From the NCBI GenBank assembly GCA_050045915.1, contig JBNGCR010000008.1, positions 4,199 through 68,198 on the forward strand: a stretch of 64,000 nt of DNA. Direction: 5' to 3'. The notes under the pieces are model-generated. The model was given only the letters and a program-made list of their open reading frames with translations. It did no database searches and was not told where the DNA came from. Within the stretch, counting starts at the first letter, position 1. Each line of letters opens with the position of its first letter. Below are positions 24,559 through 33,833 of the stretch, one piece after another. A program made the position numbers and the translations under genes. The DNA comes from Limnospira sp050045915 (GTDB lineage: Bacteria; Cyanobacteriota; Cyanobacteriia; Cyanobacteriales; Microcoleaceae).

Positions 24559-24972
24559 ATGTTGAACAATGCCCACACTCAATCCGCCGACGGATCGGCC
24601 GTCACCACCGATCTGGCCGATCCAACCTTGGCTACCGCCATCGCCGCAGTTCGGGCGGCTGAAGACCGCAAAGGTGACGATATCACGCTTCTCCGGGTTA
24701 CGGAAGTGTCTTACCTAGCCGATTATTTTTTGATCGTGACGGGTTTCTCCAGTACCCAAGTCCGGGCCATCTACCAGGCGATCGCCCGGCAGGTCGAGGA
24801 GCAAACCCAGCGACTTCCGCCGAGAGTTGAAGGCCAGGGGGAAGGATCTTGGGTGCTGATGGACTACGGCGACCTGATCGTTCATATCCTTCTCCCGGAA
24901 GAACGGGAGTTCTACAATCTGGAAGCGTTCTGGGGTCACGCCGAACGGGTGGATTGGTCGGAATGGGTTTGA
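24559..24972 (+). CDS. rsfS: Ribosome silencing factor RsfS
   Basis: A 137-residue RsfS/Iojap family protein. The core reads GDDITLLRVTEVSYLADYFLIVTGFSSTQVRAIYQAIARQVEE, then GSWVLMDYGDLIVHILLPEEREFYNLEAFWG, the family signature. It binds ribosomal protein uL14 and blocks subunit joining under starvation. A 24-residue N-terminal tail precedes the core. It is followed by the CGLD27 gene and asparaginase, an order often seen in cyanobacteria. Start ATG 24559 is the only in-frame candidate upstream of the core. Confidence 0.95.
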   Translation: MLNNAHTQSADGSAVTTDLADPTLATAIAAVRAAEDRKGDDITLLRVTEVSYLADYFLIVTGFSSTQVRAIYQAIARQVEEQTQRLPPRVEGQGEGSWVLMDYGDLIVHILLPEEREFYNLEAFWGHAERVDWSEWV

Positions 24973-25099
24973 GGGATAGGCTCGCAGACGAAGCGATCGG
25001 CTCTCGGACCCCGATCGCCAATTCGCTATCATAGTTTGATGCCGATGACAGGCTCGAATCCCGATTCAAAACGTTAAGATCCCGAGCGCCGAAAAGATC

Positions 25100-25618
25100 A
25101 TGAAAAAGGTTTCAGTTTCAGTCTGTCCCGTCCCGTCCGAACAGCTTCCCATCAACGAATACCAGGAACTCAAGGGGTCTTGGCCGTTCCACTGGGTGAC
25201 GTTAGCTTGGCCCCAATATCTCCGGAAACTGGCCTGGGTGTGGGGGTGGAGTTGGCTGATTTTCGCTCCAGTGGCGGCGGCGAGTTTTTCCCCCCAACAG
25301 ACTCCGGTGCAGTTTGCGTTGAGTGCGGGGGCCGGGTCGAGTTTGATTCTGACGCTGGTCGTCCTGCGGTTGTACCTGGGCTGGTGGTACATCCGATCGC
25401 GCCTGAACAGTCCGACGGTGTTTTACGAGGAATCCGGGTGGTACGACGGCCAAACTTGGCTGAAAACCCCGGAATTTGTCGTCCAGGATCGCCTCATTTT
25501 GAATCATCAGGTTAGCCCCCTCCTCGACCGACTCCAACAGACGTTCTACGGTCTGGGGGCGATATTGGCGATCGGGGGGTCGATTTGGATCGGCTGCAAT
25601 GGCGCGATCGCGGGATGA
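25100..25618 (+). CDS. CGLD27-family (DUF1230) membrane protein
   Basis: A 172-residue protein conserved in cyanobacteria and plastid-bearing eukaryotes. CPVPSEQLPINEYQELKGSWPF is the family's N-terminal signature. Two hydrophobic regions flank the middle (LAWVWGWSWLIFAPVAAA and ALSAGAGSSLILTLVVLRLYLGWWYI). The conserved FYEESGWYDGQTWLKTPEFVVQDRLI segment follows, and a last helix ends the protein. It is probably a thylakoid or plasma membrane protein; the plant relative has been connected with photosynthesis or metal homeostasis, but the biochemical role is unknown. It lies between rsfS and asparaginase on the same strand. Confidence 0.9.
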   Translation: MKKVSVSVCPVPSEQLPINEYQELKGSWPFHWVTLAWPQYLRKLAWVWGWSWLIFAPVAAASFSPQQTPVQFALSAGAGSSLILTLVVLRLYLGWWYIRSRLNSPTVFYEESGWYDGQTWLKTPEFVVQDRLILNHQVSPLLDRLQQTFYGLGAILAIGGSIWIGCNGAIAG

Positions 25619-25652
25619 ATGTTAACGGTCAATCACAATATTTGAAGACGAT

Positions 25653-26606
25653 ATGACAAGGGGAAAACGGATACAGGCAACAGAATTGGAAGTGAGACTG
25701 TTGCGAGAAGGAATTACGGAGGCCGTTCATCGCATCCAAGCGACTGTCTGCGACAACCGGGGGCGGGTTCTATTTGTCGCCGGCTACCCGGATACGGGAA
25801 CCTTCGTGCGTTCCGCACTTAAACCCTTCCAAGCCCTGGCCGTGACGAATACGGGGACTTTGGAGCGCTACGACCTGACGGACCGGGATCTGGCGATCGT
25901 GTGCAGTTCCCACCACGGCGACATCGAACAGGCGCGGCAGGCGTTCAACATCCTGTGGCGGTGCGATATCGACCCCTCCCACCTGCAATGTCCGACGCCG
26001 CCCGGGAAGCGCAGCCCCCTCCAACACGGCTGTTCCGGGAAACACGCCGGGATGCTGGCGGTGTGCCGGCAGCGACACTGGCCGCTGGAAACTTACCTGC
26101 AGCGCAAACACCCGGTTCAACAACTGATCATCTCGAAGGTGGGGGAACTGCTGGGGATGCCCGGAGATGAATTCATCGGCGCCCGGGACGACTGCGGGGC
26201 CCCGACCTATTATATGGAACTGTCCCAGATCGCGACGCTGTACGCCAAGCTGGCGTCGGGGGATAATTTGGACATGGAGCGGATCGTGCGATCGATGACC
26301 CACCATCCCGAGTTCGTCGCCTGGGAGGGACATTTTGACACGGAACTGATGCGACTCACGGAAGGGCAACTGGTGAGCAAAGCCGGGGCCGAGGGTGTCC
26401 AGTGCGTCGGCCGGGTCGGCGAGGGCATGGGACTGGCCATCAAGGTGATGGACGGGGCCAAACGGGCCAAGTACGCGATCGCCATCCACCTACTCACCCA
26501 GATGGGTTGGATCAGCCCCGCGATCGCCGAAACCCTTGCGGAGCGGTTCATGAGCCTCAATGATTTCAAGCGGTTGGAGGTGAGTGGAGAATTAATGATG
26601 GTTTAG
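25653..26606 (+). CDS. Asparaginase II-family protein
   Basis: A 317-residue protein of the asparaginase II (thermolabile, Rhizobium-type) family. Diagnostic segments are VCSSHHGDIEQARQAF, LQHGCSGKHAGMLAVCR, ARDDCGAPTYYMELSQIATLYAKLA and SKAGAEGVQCVGRVGEGMGLAIKVMDGAKRAKYAIAIHLL. The family hydrolyses L-asparagine to aspartate and ammonia by a serine/cysteine-lysine mechanism unlike the classical AnsA/AnsB enzymes. It lies 34 bp after the CGLD27 gene, probably in one transcript with it. The length is normal for the family. Confidence 0.9.
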   Translation: MTRGKRIQATELEVRLLREGITEAVHRIQATVCDNRGRVLFVAGYPDTGTFVRSALKPFQALAVTNTGTLERYDLTDRDLAIVCSSHHGDIEQARQAFNILWRCDIDPSHLQCPTPPGKRSPLQHGCSGKHAGMLAVCRQRHWPLETYLQRKHPVQQLIISKVGELLGMPGDEFIGARDDCGAPTYYMELSQIATLYAKLASGDNLDMERIVRSMTHHPEFVAWEGHFDTELMRLTEGQLVSKAGAEGVQCVGRVGEGMGLAIKVMDGAKRAKYAIAIHLLTQMGWISPAIAETLAERFMSLNDFKRLEVSGELMMV

Positions 26607-26650
26607 GGGTTGCGGTTTTGGAAAAATTCATTTATATTATATAGATGTGC

Positions 26651-26724
<74 letters not shown>

Positions 26725-26731
26725 TTTCTGA

Positions 26732-26756
26732 AAGCTCCCATCCGGGGGCTTTTTTT
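26732..26756 (+). terminator. Rho-independent terminator after tRNA-fMet
   Basis: AAGCTCCC and GGGGGCTT form an 8-bp stem (one T-G pair) with a 4-nt loop, followed at once by seven T. It ends eight bases downstream of the tRNA, a convincing intrinsic terminator. Confidence 0.9.
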
Positions 26757-26812
26757 ATTGGGGGAGTCGGGAGTCGGGAATTTTATAGCGCTGCGCGCAG
26801 GGAATAGGCAAC

Positions 26813-26935
26813 AGGCAACAGGCAACAGGAAAATGAAACGGCCCCAGGGGGAGCTGGGGGGGTGCGAGGGGGAGCAGTGAAACAAGCAGATTTGATATCA
26901 ATTATCAATTATCAATTATCAATTATCAATTATCC
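26813..26935. repeat. Two short heptanucleotide repeats
   Basis: About three units of GCAACAG at 26813-26830 and five units of ATTATCA at 26901-26935 lie between the tRNA terminator and the coiled-coil gene. The second block is the reverse complement of the TAATTGA type seen after the ATP synthase gamma gene. Confidence 0.88.
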
Positions 26936-26993
26936 CCACATCCCAACTGGTGTAGACTAGGATCGAGATTTCTGTAACTGTCTGGATCTATCC

Positions 26994-28286
26994 ATGTCTG
27001 AAGCCGGTCTTCCTCCGAATCCGTCCCAACCCGACCCGATTCCAGAACGTCGCGCCGAGGGGTCAGAGGAAAAACCTGATATCGACCGACCTCGGGAAGC
27101 CGTCCAGCTTCCGCAAGTGTCCGACCCCTGGGATGATGATTGGGAGACGGTCAATTTTCCCGACGCGATCGCGATCGACCAACTGCCGGTAGTTACAGAC
27201 TCCAACGACAGGCCATCCCCAACTCCGGAACCCGACCCCCTCCCGGCCGGGGAAGCGGCGGAGGAAAATTCCCAGACGCCCCTGATTCAAGCGCTCCACA
27301 CCTGCAACCGCGACCTGATCGATCGCATCGCGGAACTCGAGGAGGAGCTCGAAGGCTGTCACAGACGGTTGCAAGAACAGGACGCCCACATCGACCGACA
27401 GGCCCGGGAAATGGGTTTCGCCCGGGAACAGGTGACTCGGCTGTTCAGAAAGCTGGAGGTCGCCAACCGCGTCATTCAGCAACAGCAGGTTTTGGTGGAA
27501 AACCTCACCCACCAATGGGATACCAGCCAAACTCGGATGGCTCAGATGGAGCGAGAATGTGCCAGCACCCAACAACGCTACAACGAACAGTTCCACGAAT
27601 GGGTTCGGACTCAAAATACCTGCCAGGAACTGCGATCGCGCCTGCACCGCCAGCAACGCCATACTCTGCAATTCAAGGCAGCCCTAGAGCGAGCTTTGGA
27701 AATGCAGTCTCACGGCTACCCCCTGGACTCGCACCGGGCGACATCCCCCCCCCAAACGGCGGAGGCGGAACTCCCGGCAACCCCGGCGGAACCGCAACCT
27801 CCGGCATCTTTTGTCCTCCATTCCCCGACCTTGAAACTCTCTAAAGCGTCCCCGGTTCAACCCTGGTCTTCGCAACTGTCCCATCACCCTGGCGAGGGGT
27901 CGGAGGAGGGGGGGAGATCTGAGGAAACGCCCGGGGAGGAGATTTGGGACTCCGAAAGCCGCCCCGCAGCGGTGGCTGACAGACCGGAGTTGGATGCGAT
28001 CGATCCCCCGAGGGTCGAAATGTCCCCGGAGGAGCCGCCGGTGGAAGAATGGCCACGACCGCGATTTGTGGAGGAGGAACTCGATCGCATTCGCCTGGAA
28101 TATGCCGCCTCTCCCCCCGAAACTGAGGATGCCGTCGGGGGCGGGGTCGATTCCGAGGTCGAACGGGAGCCCAATTGGCCGGCTCCGTTAATTTACCCGC
28201 AGCGTCGCCGGAAGTTGCAGTCGCTTTCGGCGATTCAGTTGCCGAGGTTCTCGACATCTGCGGTGGAGGAAGAGATCGAATTTTGA
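26994..28286 (+). CDS. Acidic coiled-coil protein, function unknown
   Basis: A 430-residue protein with no recognised enzymatic domain. Residues 1-90 are acidic and Pro-rich. A coiled coil spans about 95-245: RDLIDRIAELEEELEGCHRRLQEQDAHI through LHRQQRHTLQFKAALERALEMQSHGYP. The C-terminal third is a low-complexity Glu/Pro/Ser region ending in RRKLQSLSAIQLPRFSTSAVEEEIEF, a short basic-then-hydrophobic motif that may be a binding peptide. Proteins of this layout are common in cyanobacteria as hypotheticals. The last 52 bp overlap, tail to tail, the 3' end of a membrane glycosyltransferase gene that begins the A+T-rich block. Confidence 0.7.
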   Translation: MSEAGLPPNPSQPDPIPERRAEGSEEKPDIDRPREAVQLPQVSDPWDDDWETVNFPDAIAIDQLPVVTDSNDRPSPTPEPDPLPAGEAAEENSQTPLIQALHTCNRDLIDRIAELEEELEGCHRRLQEQDAHIDRQAREMGFAREQVTRLFRKLEVANRVIQQQQVLVENLTHQWDTSQTRMAQMERECASTQQRYNEQFHEWVRTQNTCQELRSRLHRQQRHTLQFKAALERALEMQSHGYPLDSHRATSPPQTAEAELPATPAEPQPPASFVLHSPTLKLSKASPVQPWSSQLSHHPGEGSEEGGRSEETPGEEIWDSESRPAAVADRPELDAIDPPRVEMSPEEPPVEEWPRPRFVEEELDRIRLEYAASPPETEDAVGGGVDSEVEREPNWPAPLIYPQRRRKLQSLSAIQLPRFSTSAVEEEIEF

Positions 28287-29959
28287 CCCCCGCCGGAAAA
28301 TTCGAGCAGACAGGTTGTATCTAACACGGTAAATTGAGAATCGGAAAAAACCGCGCAGCGTTCCGCGAAGGGAAGGATGGCGAGGGGGCGATTTTGTTCG
28401 AGTTTTTCGACGGTTTCAAAAATAATATCGTTGAATGAACTGTTGACCAGCCAACTTTTTTCCGACAAATAGTCGGCCCGATTGAAATGGGATTCTAATA
28501 GCCAGAATTGAATCCGATATCGTTCGATAAATTGGACGATATCATCGGGATCGGAGCTGTATTGCGATCGCACCAAATCGACGGTTCGCCGTTCGATTTC
28601 TTGATAATATTTGACGTGGTGGGGGATGGCAAATTCTCGGCTAACTAAAACGGAACGTCGGGAAAAGGCGGGTAAGTTATCGGCTTCGTCGGCTAGGGAT
28701 GCGGTCAGGCTGTCCGGCGGTTGGGCGGCGAAAAATTGGTACAGTTCGGGATGTTCCCCGACGACCCACCCTTGAAAAATAAAGGGGGCGATGGGTAAGA
28801 AGGGTAAAATTAGAGCGATGACGAGGAGTATTTTTAGGTTAAAATCTAAAATGCCATGTTTTGAGTGCAGATCATCCCAGGTGATACAGAGGACGATGCC
28901 GGACGCGATCGCTAATATAAAAATTAAGCTGTGGTAGGTGTAGCGGCTGGGAAAGTATAGTTTAAATAGGAAAATATGGGCGAGAATAAATAATCCCAAA
29001 GCGGCGACGAGTAAATCGAATAAAATTTTGACTTTGGGCGTAATTGACTGGGTTTCAGAAAGGCGATATTTGAGTAAAACGGGCAAGGCTAGACCCGACA
29101 AAATGGGAAAGGGGTACAAGGGAAGATTCAAACCGCTATTGCCGTCGAAAATAAAAGAGAAGGGATTCACGCCAAAATATTCGACCCGACCGTGGGGGCC
29201 GAATTCGGGCATAACGTTCATCTGTTGACTGGTGATGGCTTCCCCGAGGGGGGCGAGTTGCGAGGCAAAAATCAGAATGGCGATCGCGGCGATGGAAAAT
29301 CCCGAGATCCAAACTAGATAGTTTTCTTTATTTTTAGACAAAGATAGATAGGGGGGTTGGATTTTGATGTCCAATAACTGGAGGGTGAGCATTGCCAGGG
29401 TGACGAATAGAAATTGGGGAAAAAATAGACCCAACAGGGCGATCGTCAGGGAACAGCCGGCGGGCGATCGCTCCATCGAGAAATAAATAAAAAATGCGAA
29501 GATCGGATATAAAAAAGCCCTCGGTGTCGCCGAGATCAGGTCGTCATTCATCCACACATTTTCATTGAAAATCAAAACGGATAAAAATGCCGCTTCTGGG
29601 CGATCAAAAATTTTGATAGAAATCTTGAAAATGGCGATTGTGGCGATCAAAGCCAGGACAGTCGGCACAATTTTAGCCGCAGAAATCGCCCCGACTCCCA
29701 TTTGAGCGATCGCCCAATAAAAAAACTTGTATCCCGCCGGTGCGACGGTATAAAAATAGTCAGCGATAAAGTCTCGGGGAAACAGGCGATCGTCGGCAAA
29801 TTTTTGCAGCCAAACCACATGATGTCTGGCATCATCTTGGACGAGATAGGGGTGGTTCAGGTAGAACCCGAAAGCGACGATGCCGAAGTAGAGGGGAATC
29901 AATAAACTGAGGCTGAACCAAAATTGGGGCGATCGGTTTTTTACAACATTCATTTGCAC
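28235..29959 (-). CDS. Multi-pass GT-C-type membrane protein
   Basis: A 574-residue protein with about ten membrane helices, starting at FWFSLSLLIPLYFGIVAFGFYL. The first loop carries HPYLVQDDARHHVVWLQKFADD, whose Asp-Asp pair matches the catalytic-site position of GT-C glycosyltransferases using lipid-linked sugars. A soluble C-terminal domain follows (residues about 400-574). Function beyond this fold is unknown. The last 20 or so residues (GGGQNSISSSTADVENLGN) are encoded antisense to the neighbouring coiled-coil gene, which suggests the original stop was lost. It is divergent from a GT4 gene only 54 bp away, so promoters must overlap. Confidence 0.7.
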   Translation of the reverse strand: MQMNVVKNRSPQFWFSLSLLIPLYFGIVAFGFYLNHPYLVQDDARHHVVWLQKFADDRLFPRDFIADYFYTVAPAGYKFFYWAIAQMGVGAISAAKIVPTVLALIATIAIFKISIKIFDRPEAAFLSVLIFNENVWMNDDLISATPRAFLYPIFAFFIYFSMERSPAGCSLTIALLGLFFPQFLFVTLAMLTLQLLDIKIQPPYLSLSKNKENYLVWISGFSIAAIAILIFASQLAPLGEAITSQQMNVMPEFGPHGRVEYFGVNPFSFIFDGNSGLNLPLYPFPILSGLALPVLLKYRLSETQSITPKVKILFDLLVAALGLFILAHIFLFKLYFPSRYTYHSLIFILAIASGIVLCITWDDLHSKHGILDFNLKILLVIALILPFLPIAPFIFQGWVVGEHPELYQFFAAQPPDSLTASLADEADNLPAFSRRSVLVSREFAIPHHVKYYQEIERRTVDLVRSQYSSDPDDIVQFIERYRIQFWLLESHFNRADYLSEKSWLVNSSFNDIIFETVEKLEQNRPLAILPFAERCAVFSDSQFTVLDTTCLLEFSGGGQNSISSSTADVENLGN

Positions 29960-30013
29960 GGCACTTTATTATACAATGATCGATGTGTTCTTGGGTTTCG
30001 ACTCCCGCCAGCC

Positions 30014-31258
30014 ATGAAAATAGCAACGATCAGTTCGGGATTTCTGCCCGTCGTCGATGGCGTCACTATCGCCGTTTTTAATCGAATTAAAAAATTGAGT
30101 CAACTCGGCCATCAGGTGTTGCTATTCTGTCCCGATTATAGTGGATTGTCGGCAATTTATCCCAATTGGAAGGCTTACACGGGGGATATTTTACCCGGCG
30201 TCCGAGTCGTCAATTTGGACAGCACCTCTTTTATGGGGGTCGATTTTGAGCGCAATGTCAGCCCGAAATCCTATCGAACGGTCTGGCAAGAATTAGAAAA
30301 ATTTCAACCCGATATCATACACGTTGACGAACCGGAACGGCTGTGGCTGGGTTTTTTGAGCGTCCCCGGCATTGATTTTTCTAGAAAACATAATATTCCC
30401 TGCGTCAGTTTTTTTCATACAAATCTGATCGAGTATTTGGAAGATTATTTGCCCTTTCCATCTCAAATGATTGGCATCATTCAATTTTTGTTGAGATTTC
30501 ACTTTAGATGGACTTACAATTTTTATGATGCCACGTTGACCGCCGGCAATTCCAGCGCAAAAAAGCTCAAAAAAGTGGGGATTAAAAATGTCATCTATGG
30601 CGATTTTTTGGGTGTCGATTTGGAGACGTTTCACCCGGAAAAACGAAAAAACAATTATTTTGAAAAAATCGACGGTTTGCTCGAAATTAACTCCTGCGTC
30701 AAATTAATATTTGTGGGGCGCTTGACCCGCGATAAGGGCTGGAAGTTTGCGATCGATGCTTTGCAAAAACTTCAAAAAGTGCTCGATTTTGATAAAGTTG
30801 CATTGATTATTGTGGGCGATGGAGAATTAAAAGATGAAATCGATCTCAGGTTAAAACCGCTGACATCTAACATCCATTTTTTCGGACGAATCGAACCCCC
30901 CCAAGTCGCGGAACTTTTGGCGAACAGCGATATTCATATCACGGCATCTGAAAAGGAGACGAGAGGGCTGACGGTTTTGGAGGCATTTGCATCGGGAATT
31001 CCAGTTGTGGCGCCCGATGCGGGGGGGGTTGTGGATAGTATCGAGAGCGGCAAAAATGGCTTTTTATTTAATTCTGGCGATGTCGATGATTTTGTCCAAA
31101 AACTCAAGATTTTAGTTGATAACCCCGAATTGCGAACAGAAATGGGACGACGGGCGAGGGCGACGGTTGCCGGTTGCAGTTGGGATGCCGCCGTCCAGAA
31201 CTTATTGAAAATCTGGACAGACTGCATCGAGAAAAAAGCCCAAAATAAGGGATCTTAA
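30014..31258 (+). CDS. GT4 family glycosyltransferase
   Basis: A 414-residue GT-B enzyme. MKIATISSGFLPVVDGVTIAVFNRIKKLSQLGHQVLLFCPDY is a start typical of SqdX-like and digalactosyl-lipid-synthase-like GT4 proteins. The donor domain contains LIFVGRLTRDKGWKFAIDALQKL, IVGDGELKDEIDLRLKP and the E-x7-E motif in SEKETRGLTVLEAFASGIPVVAPDAGG. The frame is open 30 codons upstream, but ATG 30014 gives the conserved N-terminus. Relatives glycosylate membrane lipids or polysaccharide precursors on the cytoplasmic side. Its place beside a lipid-like polyketide cluster makes a lipid acceptor attractive but unproven. The stop overlaps the convergent START-like gene by 4 bp. Confidence 0.85.
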   Translation: MKIATISSGFLPVVDGVTIAVFNRIKKLSQLGHQVLLFCPDYSGLSAIYPNWKAYTGDILPGVRVVNLDSTSFMGVDFERNVSPKSYRTVWQELEKFQPDIIHVDEPERLWLGFLSVPGIDFSRKHNIPCVSFFHTNLIEYLEDYLPFPSQMIGIIQFLLRFHFRWTYNFYDATLTAGNSSAKKLKKVGIKNVIYGDFLGVDLETFHPEKRKNNYFEKIDGLLEINSCVKLIFVGRLTRDKGWKFAIDALQKLQKVLDFDKVALIIVGDGELKDEIDLRLKPLTSNIHFFGRIEPPQVAELLANSDIHITASEKETRGLTVLEAFASGIPVVAPDAGGVVDSIESGKNGFLFNSGDVDDFVQKLKILVDNPELRTEMGRRARATVAGCSWDAAVQNLLKIWTDCIEKKAQNKGS

Positions 31259-31860
31259 TTGCGGCCTTCCGCCTCTTTTTTGATCGCTTCGAGGGTATTT
31301 TTTAAGCTACTTTCATAGATATTATAAAATACGGCTCGGCTGGGTGTCGAACCGGGATCGACGGCGACTTGGTGTTGAATCCTGACTTGTGTGGAGGAAA
31401 TGGGTTGAATCGTCCAGGTTCCCTGCAGCGATCGCAAATCTCCTTCTACTAGCTTGAAGGCAATTTTTTGAGGGTAGGTTTCGACGTTGGCGATCCGAAC
31501 TCTGATCCTTTTATCGATAACCATCACCCGAATTTGGTACACCAATTCAAAAACCTTTTGATTGCCTTGGGTTGTCAACAGTTGACTGTCAATGACGGTG
31601 GGCATGAATCTAGGAAAGTTCTCGTAATCTGTCAAAACCTTCCAGGCGGTATCCGCAGAGGTATTGACCAGAATTTCGCCGGTATACTGGCCGTTATTGC
31701 CGTTTAAAACTGCCCCCGAAAATTGTCGCGCCTGCCAGGAATGATCCACTGGTTCGGATACGGCGACTCGATCCTTAAAGAGGGTCAAATTTAAACTCAA
31801 AGCGATCAGTAAAATTGTCCAAAAATGACGTTTTTTGCGGGAATTAAAGGTGGTCAGCAT
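31255..31860 (-). CDS. Secreted SRPBCC/START-like protein
   Basis: A 201-residue protein with an N-terminal signal-like helix (HFWTILLIALSLNLTLF) and a SRPBCC (polyketide cyclase/START-like) domain. NTSADTAWKVLTDYENFPRFMPTVIDSQLL is the family opening, and LVEGDLRSLQGTWTIQPIS and VRIQHQVAVDPGSTPSRAVFYNIYESSLKNTLEAIKKEAE close the helix-grip fold. Such domains bind hydrophobic ligands in a deep cavity. Many cyanobacteria encode similar proteins outside PKS clusters, so its position 47 bp downstream of the AT-less KS gene on the same strand is suggestive only. It could be co-transcribed with the PKS genes and carry or modify the lipid product. Confidence 0.8.
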   Translation of the reverse strand: MLTTFNSRKKRHFWTILLIALSLNLTLFKDRVAVSEPVDHSWQARQFSGAVLNGNNGQYTGEILVNTSADTAWKVLTDYENFPRFMPTVIDSQLLTTQGNQKVFELVYQIRVMVIDKRIRVRIANVETYPQKIAFKLVEGDLRSLQGTWTIQPISSTQVRIQHQVAVDPGSTPSRAVFYNIYESSLKNTLEAIKKEAEGRN

Positions 31861-31907
31861 TGGATCTAAAATAGATTTTAATGGGTTGTACTGATTCTAG
31901 CAAAAAA

Positions 31908-33779
31908 TTAAATCCAAAACCGTTGTCTTTGAAACGGATAATTCGGCAACGGGACTTTTTGGTGGGGACGATCGCGATAGAGTCTGTCCCAGGGGATTGT
32001 TCCTCCATCCACATAAAATTGTGCCAAACGGGCAAAAAGTTCGGGATCGGTTTCGAGAGATGTCAATTCTCGATCGGGGAAAATATTGTTGTCGAGTTGA
32101 GTTTCTCTAACCCGTCCCGAAAAGATGCCATCCGAGGGGTTTCCGTCACAAAATTCGGCTAATTTTTGTCTCAGTTCTTCGTGGGAAGAGGCGACGATCG
32201 CCAGCCGGTGGTTAAATTGCGATCGCCCCACATTGGCTGTAAAACAAATATCTGCAAGGGGGCGATCGGAATGTGGTTTTAAATACTCTTGATATCGAAG
32301 GGCTAAGGCTTTTAAAGCTACGGAAGTTTTGGCGGATAAAGTCAGCAGATGAGAACCCCGATCGCTGGCTGAAGATGGATGATTTGAGGATGGAAATTCT
32401 TCCAATATAACGTGGGCATTTGTTCCACTAAATCCGAAAGAACTCACCCCGGCGAGACGTTCCCGATTCTCCGAGGCCCAAGGTGAGGAAATTGGGGGAA
32501 CTCGAACGGGTATTTGATCCCAAGGGATGTGGGGATTGGGAATATTAAAATGTAGATGGGGGGGGATTTTTTGGTGCTGTAACGCCAGGACGACTTTGAT
32601 CAATCCAGCCATTCCCGCCGCCGCTTCCAGGTGACCGATATTGGTTTTGACGGAGGCAATGATTAACGGGTCGCGATCGCTCCTTCCCGCCCCATAAACC
32701 GCATTTAACGCCCCCACTTCGATCGGATCTCCCAGGGCTGTTCCGGTGCCGTGAGCTTCGATATAACTCACCTGTTGCGGTTGAATTCGGGCATTCTCCA
32801 AGGCTTGGCGGATGACGGCTTGCTGGGCGGGTCCGTTGGGGACGGTCAGGCCGCTGCTGCGGCCGTCGTGATTGACGGCAGACCCTCGAATCACCGCCAA
32901 AATATTGTCACCGGACGCGATCGCATCTGACAGGCGTTTCAATACAATTGCACCGCCACCTTCCCCGCGAACGAAGCCGTTAGCAGAGGCATCAAATGTT
33001 TTACATCGCCCCTGTAGAGATAACATTTTTGCCCTCGAAAAGTTGACGCTCATTTGAGGAGATAAAATTCGATTGACTGCTGCTGTGATCGCGAGATGAC
33101 AATCTCGCGATCGCAAACTTTGACAGGCGTAATGGACGGCGACCAAAGAAGAAGAACAGGCGGTATCGACGGACAAACTGGGGCCGGTAAAACCGAAGCT
33201 GTAGGAAATCCGGCCGGCGGCGACGCTGTGGGAATTTCCGGTGGCGATATAGGCATCGATTTCGGTATCGCTGCGACTCAACAATCGATGCCAATAATCG
33301 TTGGCACAAATGCCGACAAATACCCCGGTTTGGCTTCCCAAAAGGCGATCGACGGCCAAACCCGCATTTTCAAAGCTCTCCCAGCAGACTTCCAAAAGCA
33401 GACGTTGTTGGGGGTCTAGGCTGAGGGCTTCTCGGGGGGAAATGCGGAAAAATTGGGCATCAAAATTTTGTAAATTGCCGATAAAACCCCCGTATTTTGT
33501 GCAAATTTTACCGGGAGTATCGGGGTCGGGGTGATAGTATTCGTCGAGGTTCCAGCGGTCTTGGGGAACCGGCGCGATCGCATCAATTCCATCCTCCAAT
33601 AACTGCCAAAACTCGTCCGGGTTTTCCACACCCCCCGGAAAGCGGCATCCCATCCCGATGATGGCGATGGGTTCGTGTTGGCGATTTTCGAGGGCTTCGA
33701 GCTGCGCCTGCATTTTTTCGAGGGCGAGTAATGCCCGTTTTGTTGTGGATAATTTTTCGGGTTCTGAAGGTGAGTTCAT
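31908..33779 (-). CDS. Stand-alone PKS ketosynthase lacking an acyltransferase
   Basis: A 623-residue protein. Residues 1-35 are an N-terminal docking coiled coil (KRALLALEKMQAQLEALENR). A complete KS spans 37-460 with the full catalytic set: Cys208 in DTACSSS, His343 in EAHGTGT and His383 in NIGHLEAAAG. A KS-AT linker occupies about 475-545. The roughly 280-residue AT expected next is absent. Instead residues 580-623 are the post-AT linker ending in YPFQRQRFW, the element that closes KS regions in AT-less (trans-AT) modules, followed at once by the stop. There is no ACP. The docking helix suits the C-terminus of the preceding 2821-aa PKS. It could borrow malonyl units from a neighbour's AT, or be a remnant. 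Confidence 0.92.
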   Translation of the reverse strand: MNSPSEPEKLSTTKRALLALEKMQAQLEALENRQHEPIAIIGMGCRFPGGVENPDEFWQLLEDGIDAIAPVPQDRWNLDEYYHPDPDTPGKICTKYGGFIGNLQNFDAQFFRISPREALSLDPQQRLLLEVCWESFENAGLAVDRLLGSQTGVFVGICANDYWHRLLSRSDTEIDAYIATGNSHSVAAGRISYSFGFTGPSLSVDTACSSSLVAVHYACQSLRSRDCHLAITAAVNRILSPQMSVNFSRAKMLSLQGRCKTFDASANGFVRGEGGGAIVLKRLSDAIASGDNILAVIRGSAVNHDGRSSGLTVPNGPAQQAVIRQALENARIQPQQVSYIEAHGTGTALGDPIEVGALNAVYGAGRSDRDPLIIASVKTNIGHLEAAAGMAGLIKVVLALQHQKIPPHLHFNIPNPHIPWDQIPVRVPPISSPWASENRERLAGVSSFGFSGTNAHVILEEFPSSNHPSSASDRGSHLLTLSAKTSVALKALALRYQEYLKPHSDRPLADICFTANVGRSQFNHRLAIVASSHEELRQKLAEFCDGNPSDGIFSGRVRETQLDNNIFPDRELTSLETDPELFARLAQFYVDGGTIPWDRLYRDRPHQKVPLPNYPFQRQRFWI

Positions 33780-33833
33780 CGTTCAATTTTTGCCAGTTTT
33801 TTAATTAATGGAGTTGTAAGTTTTGCGGTTTTT

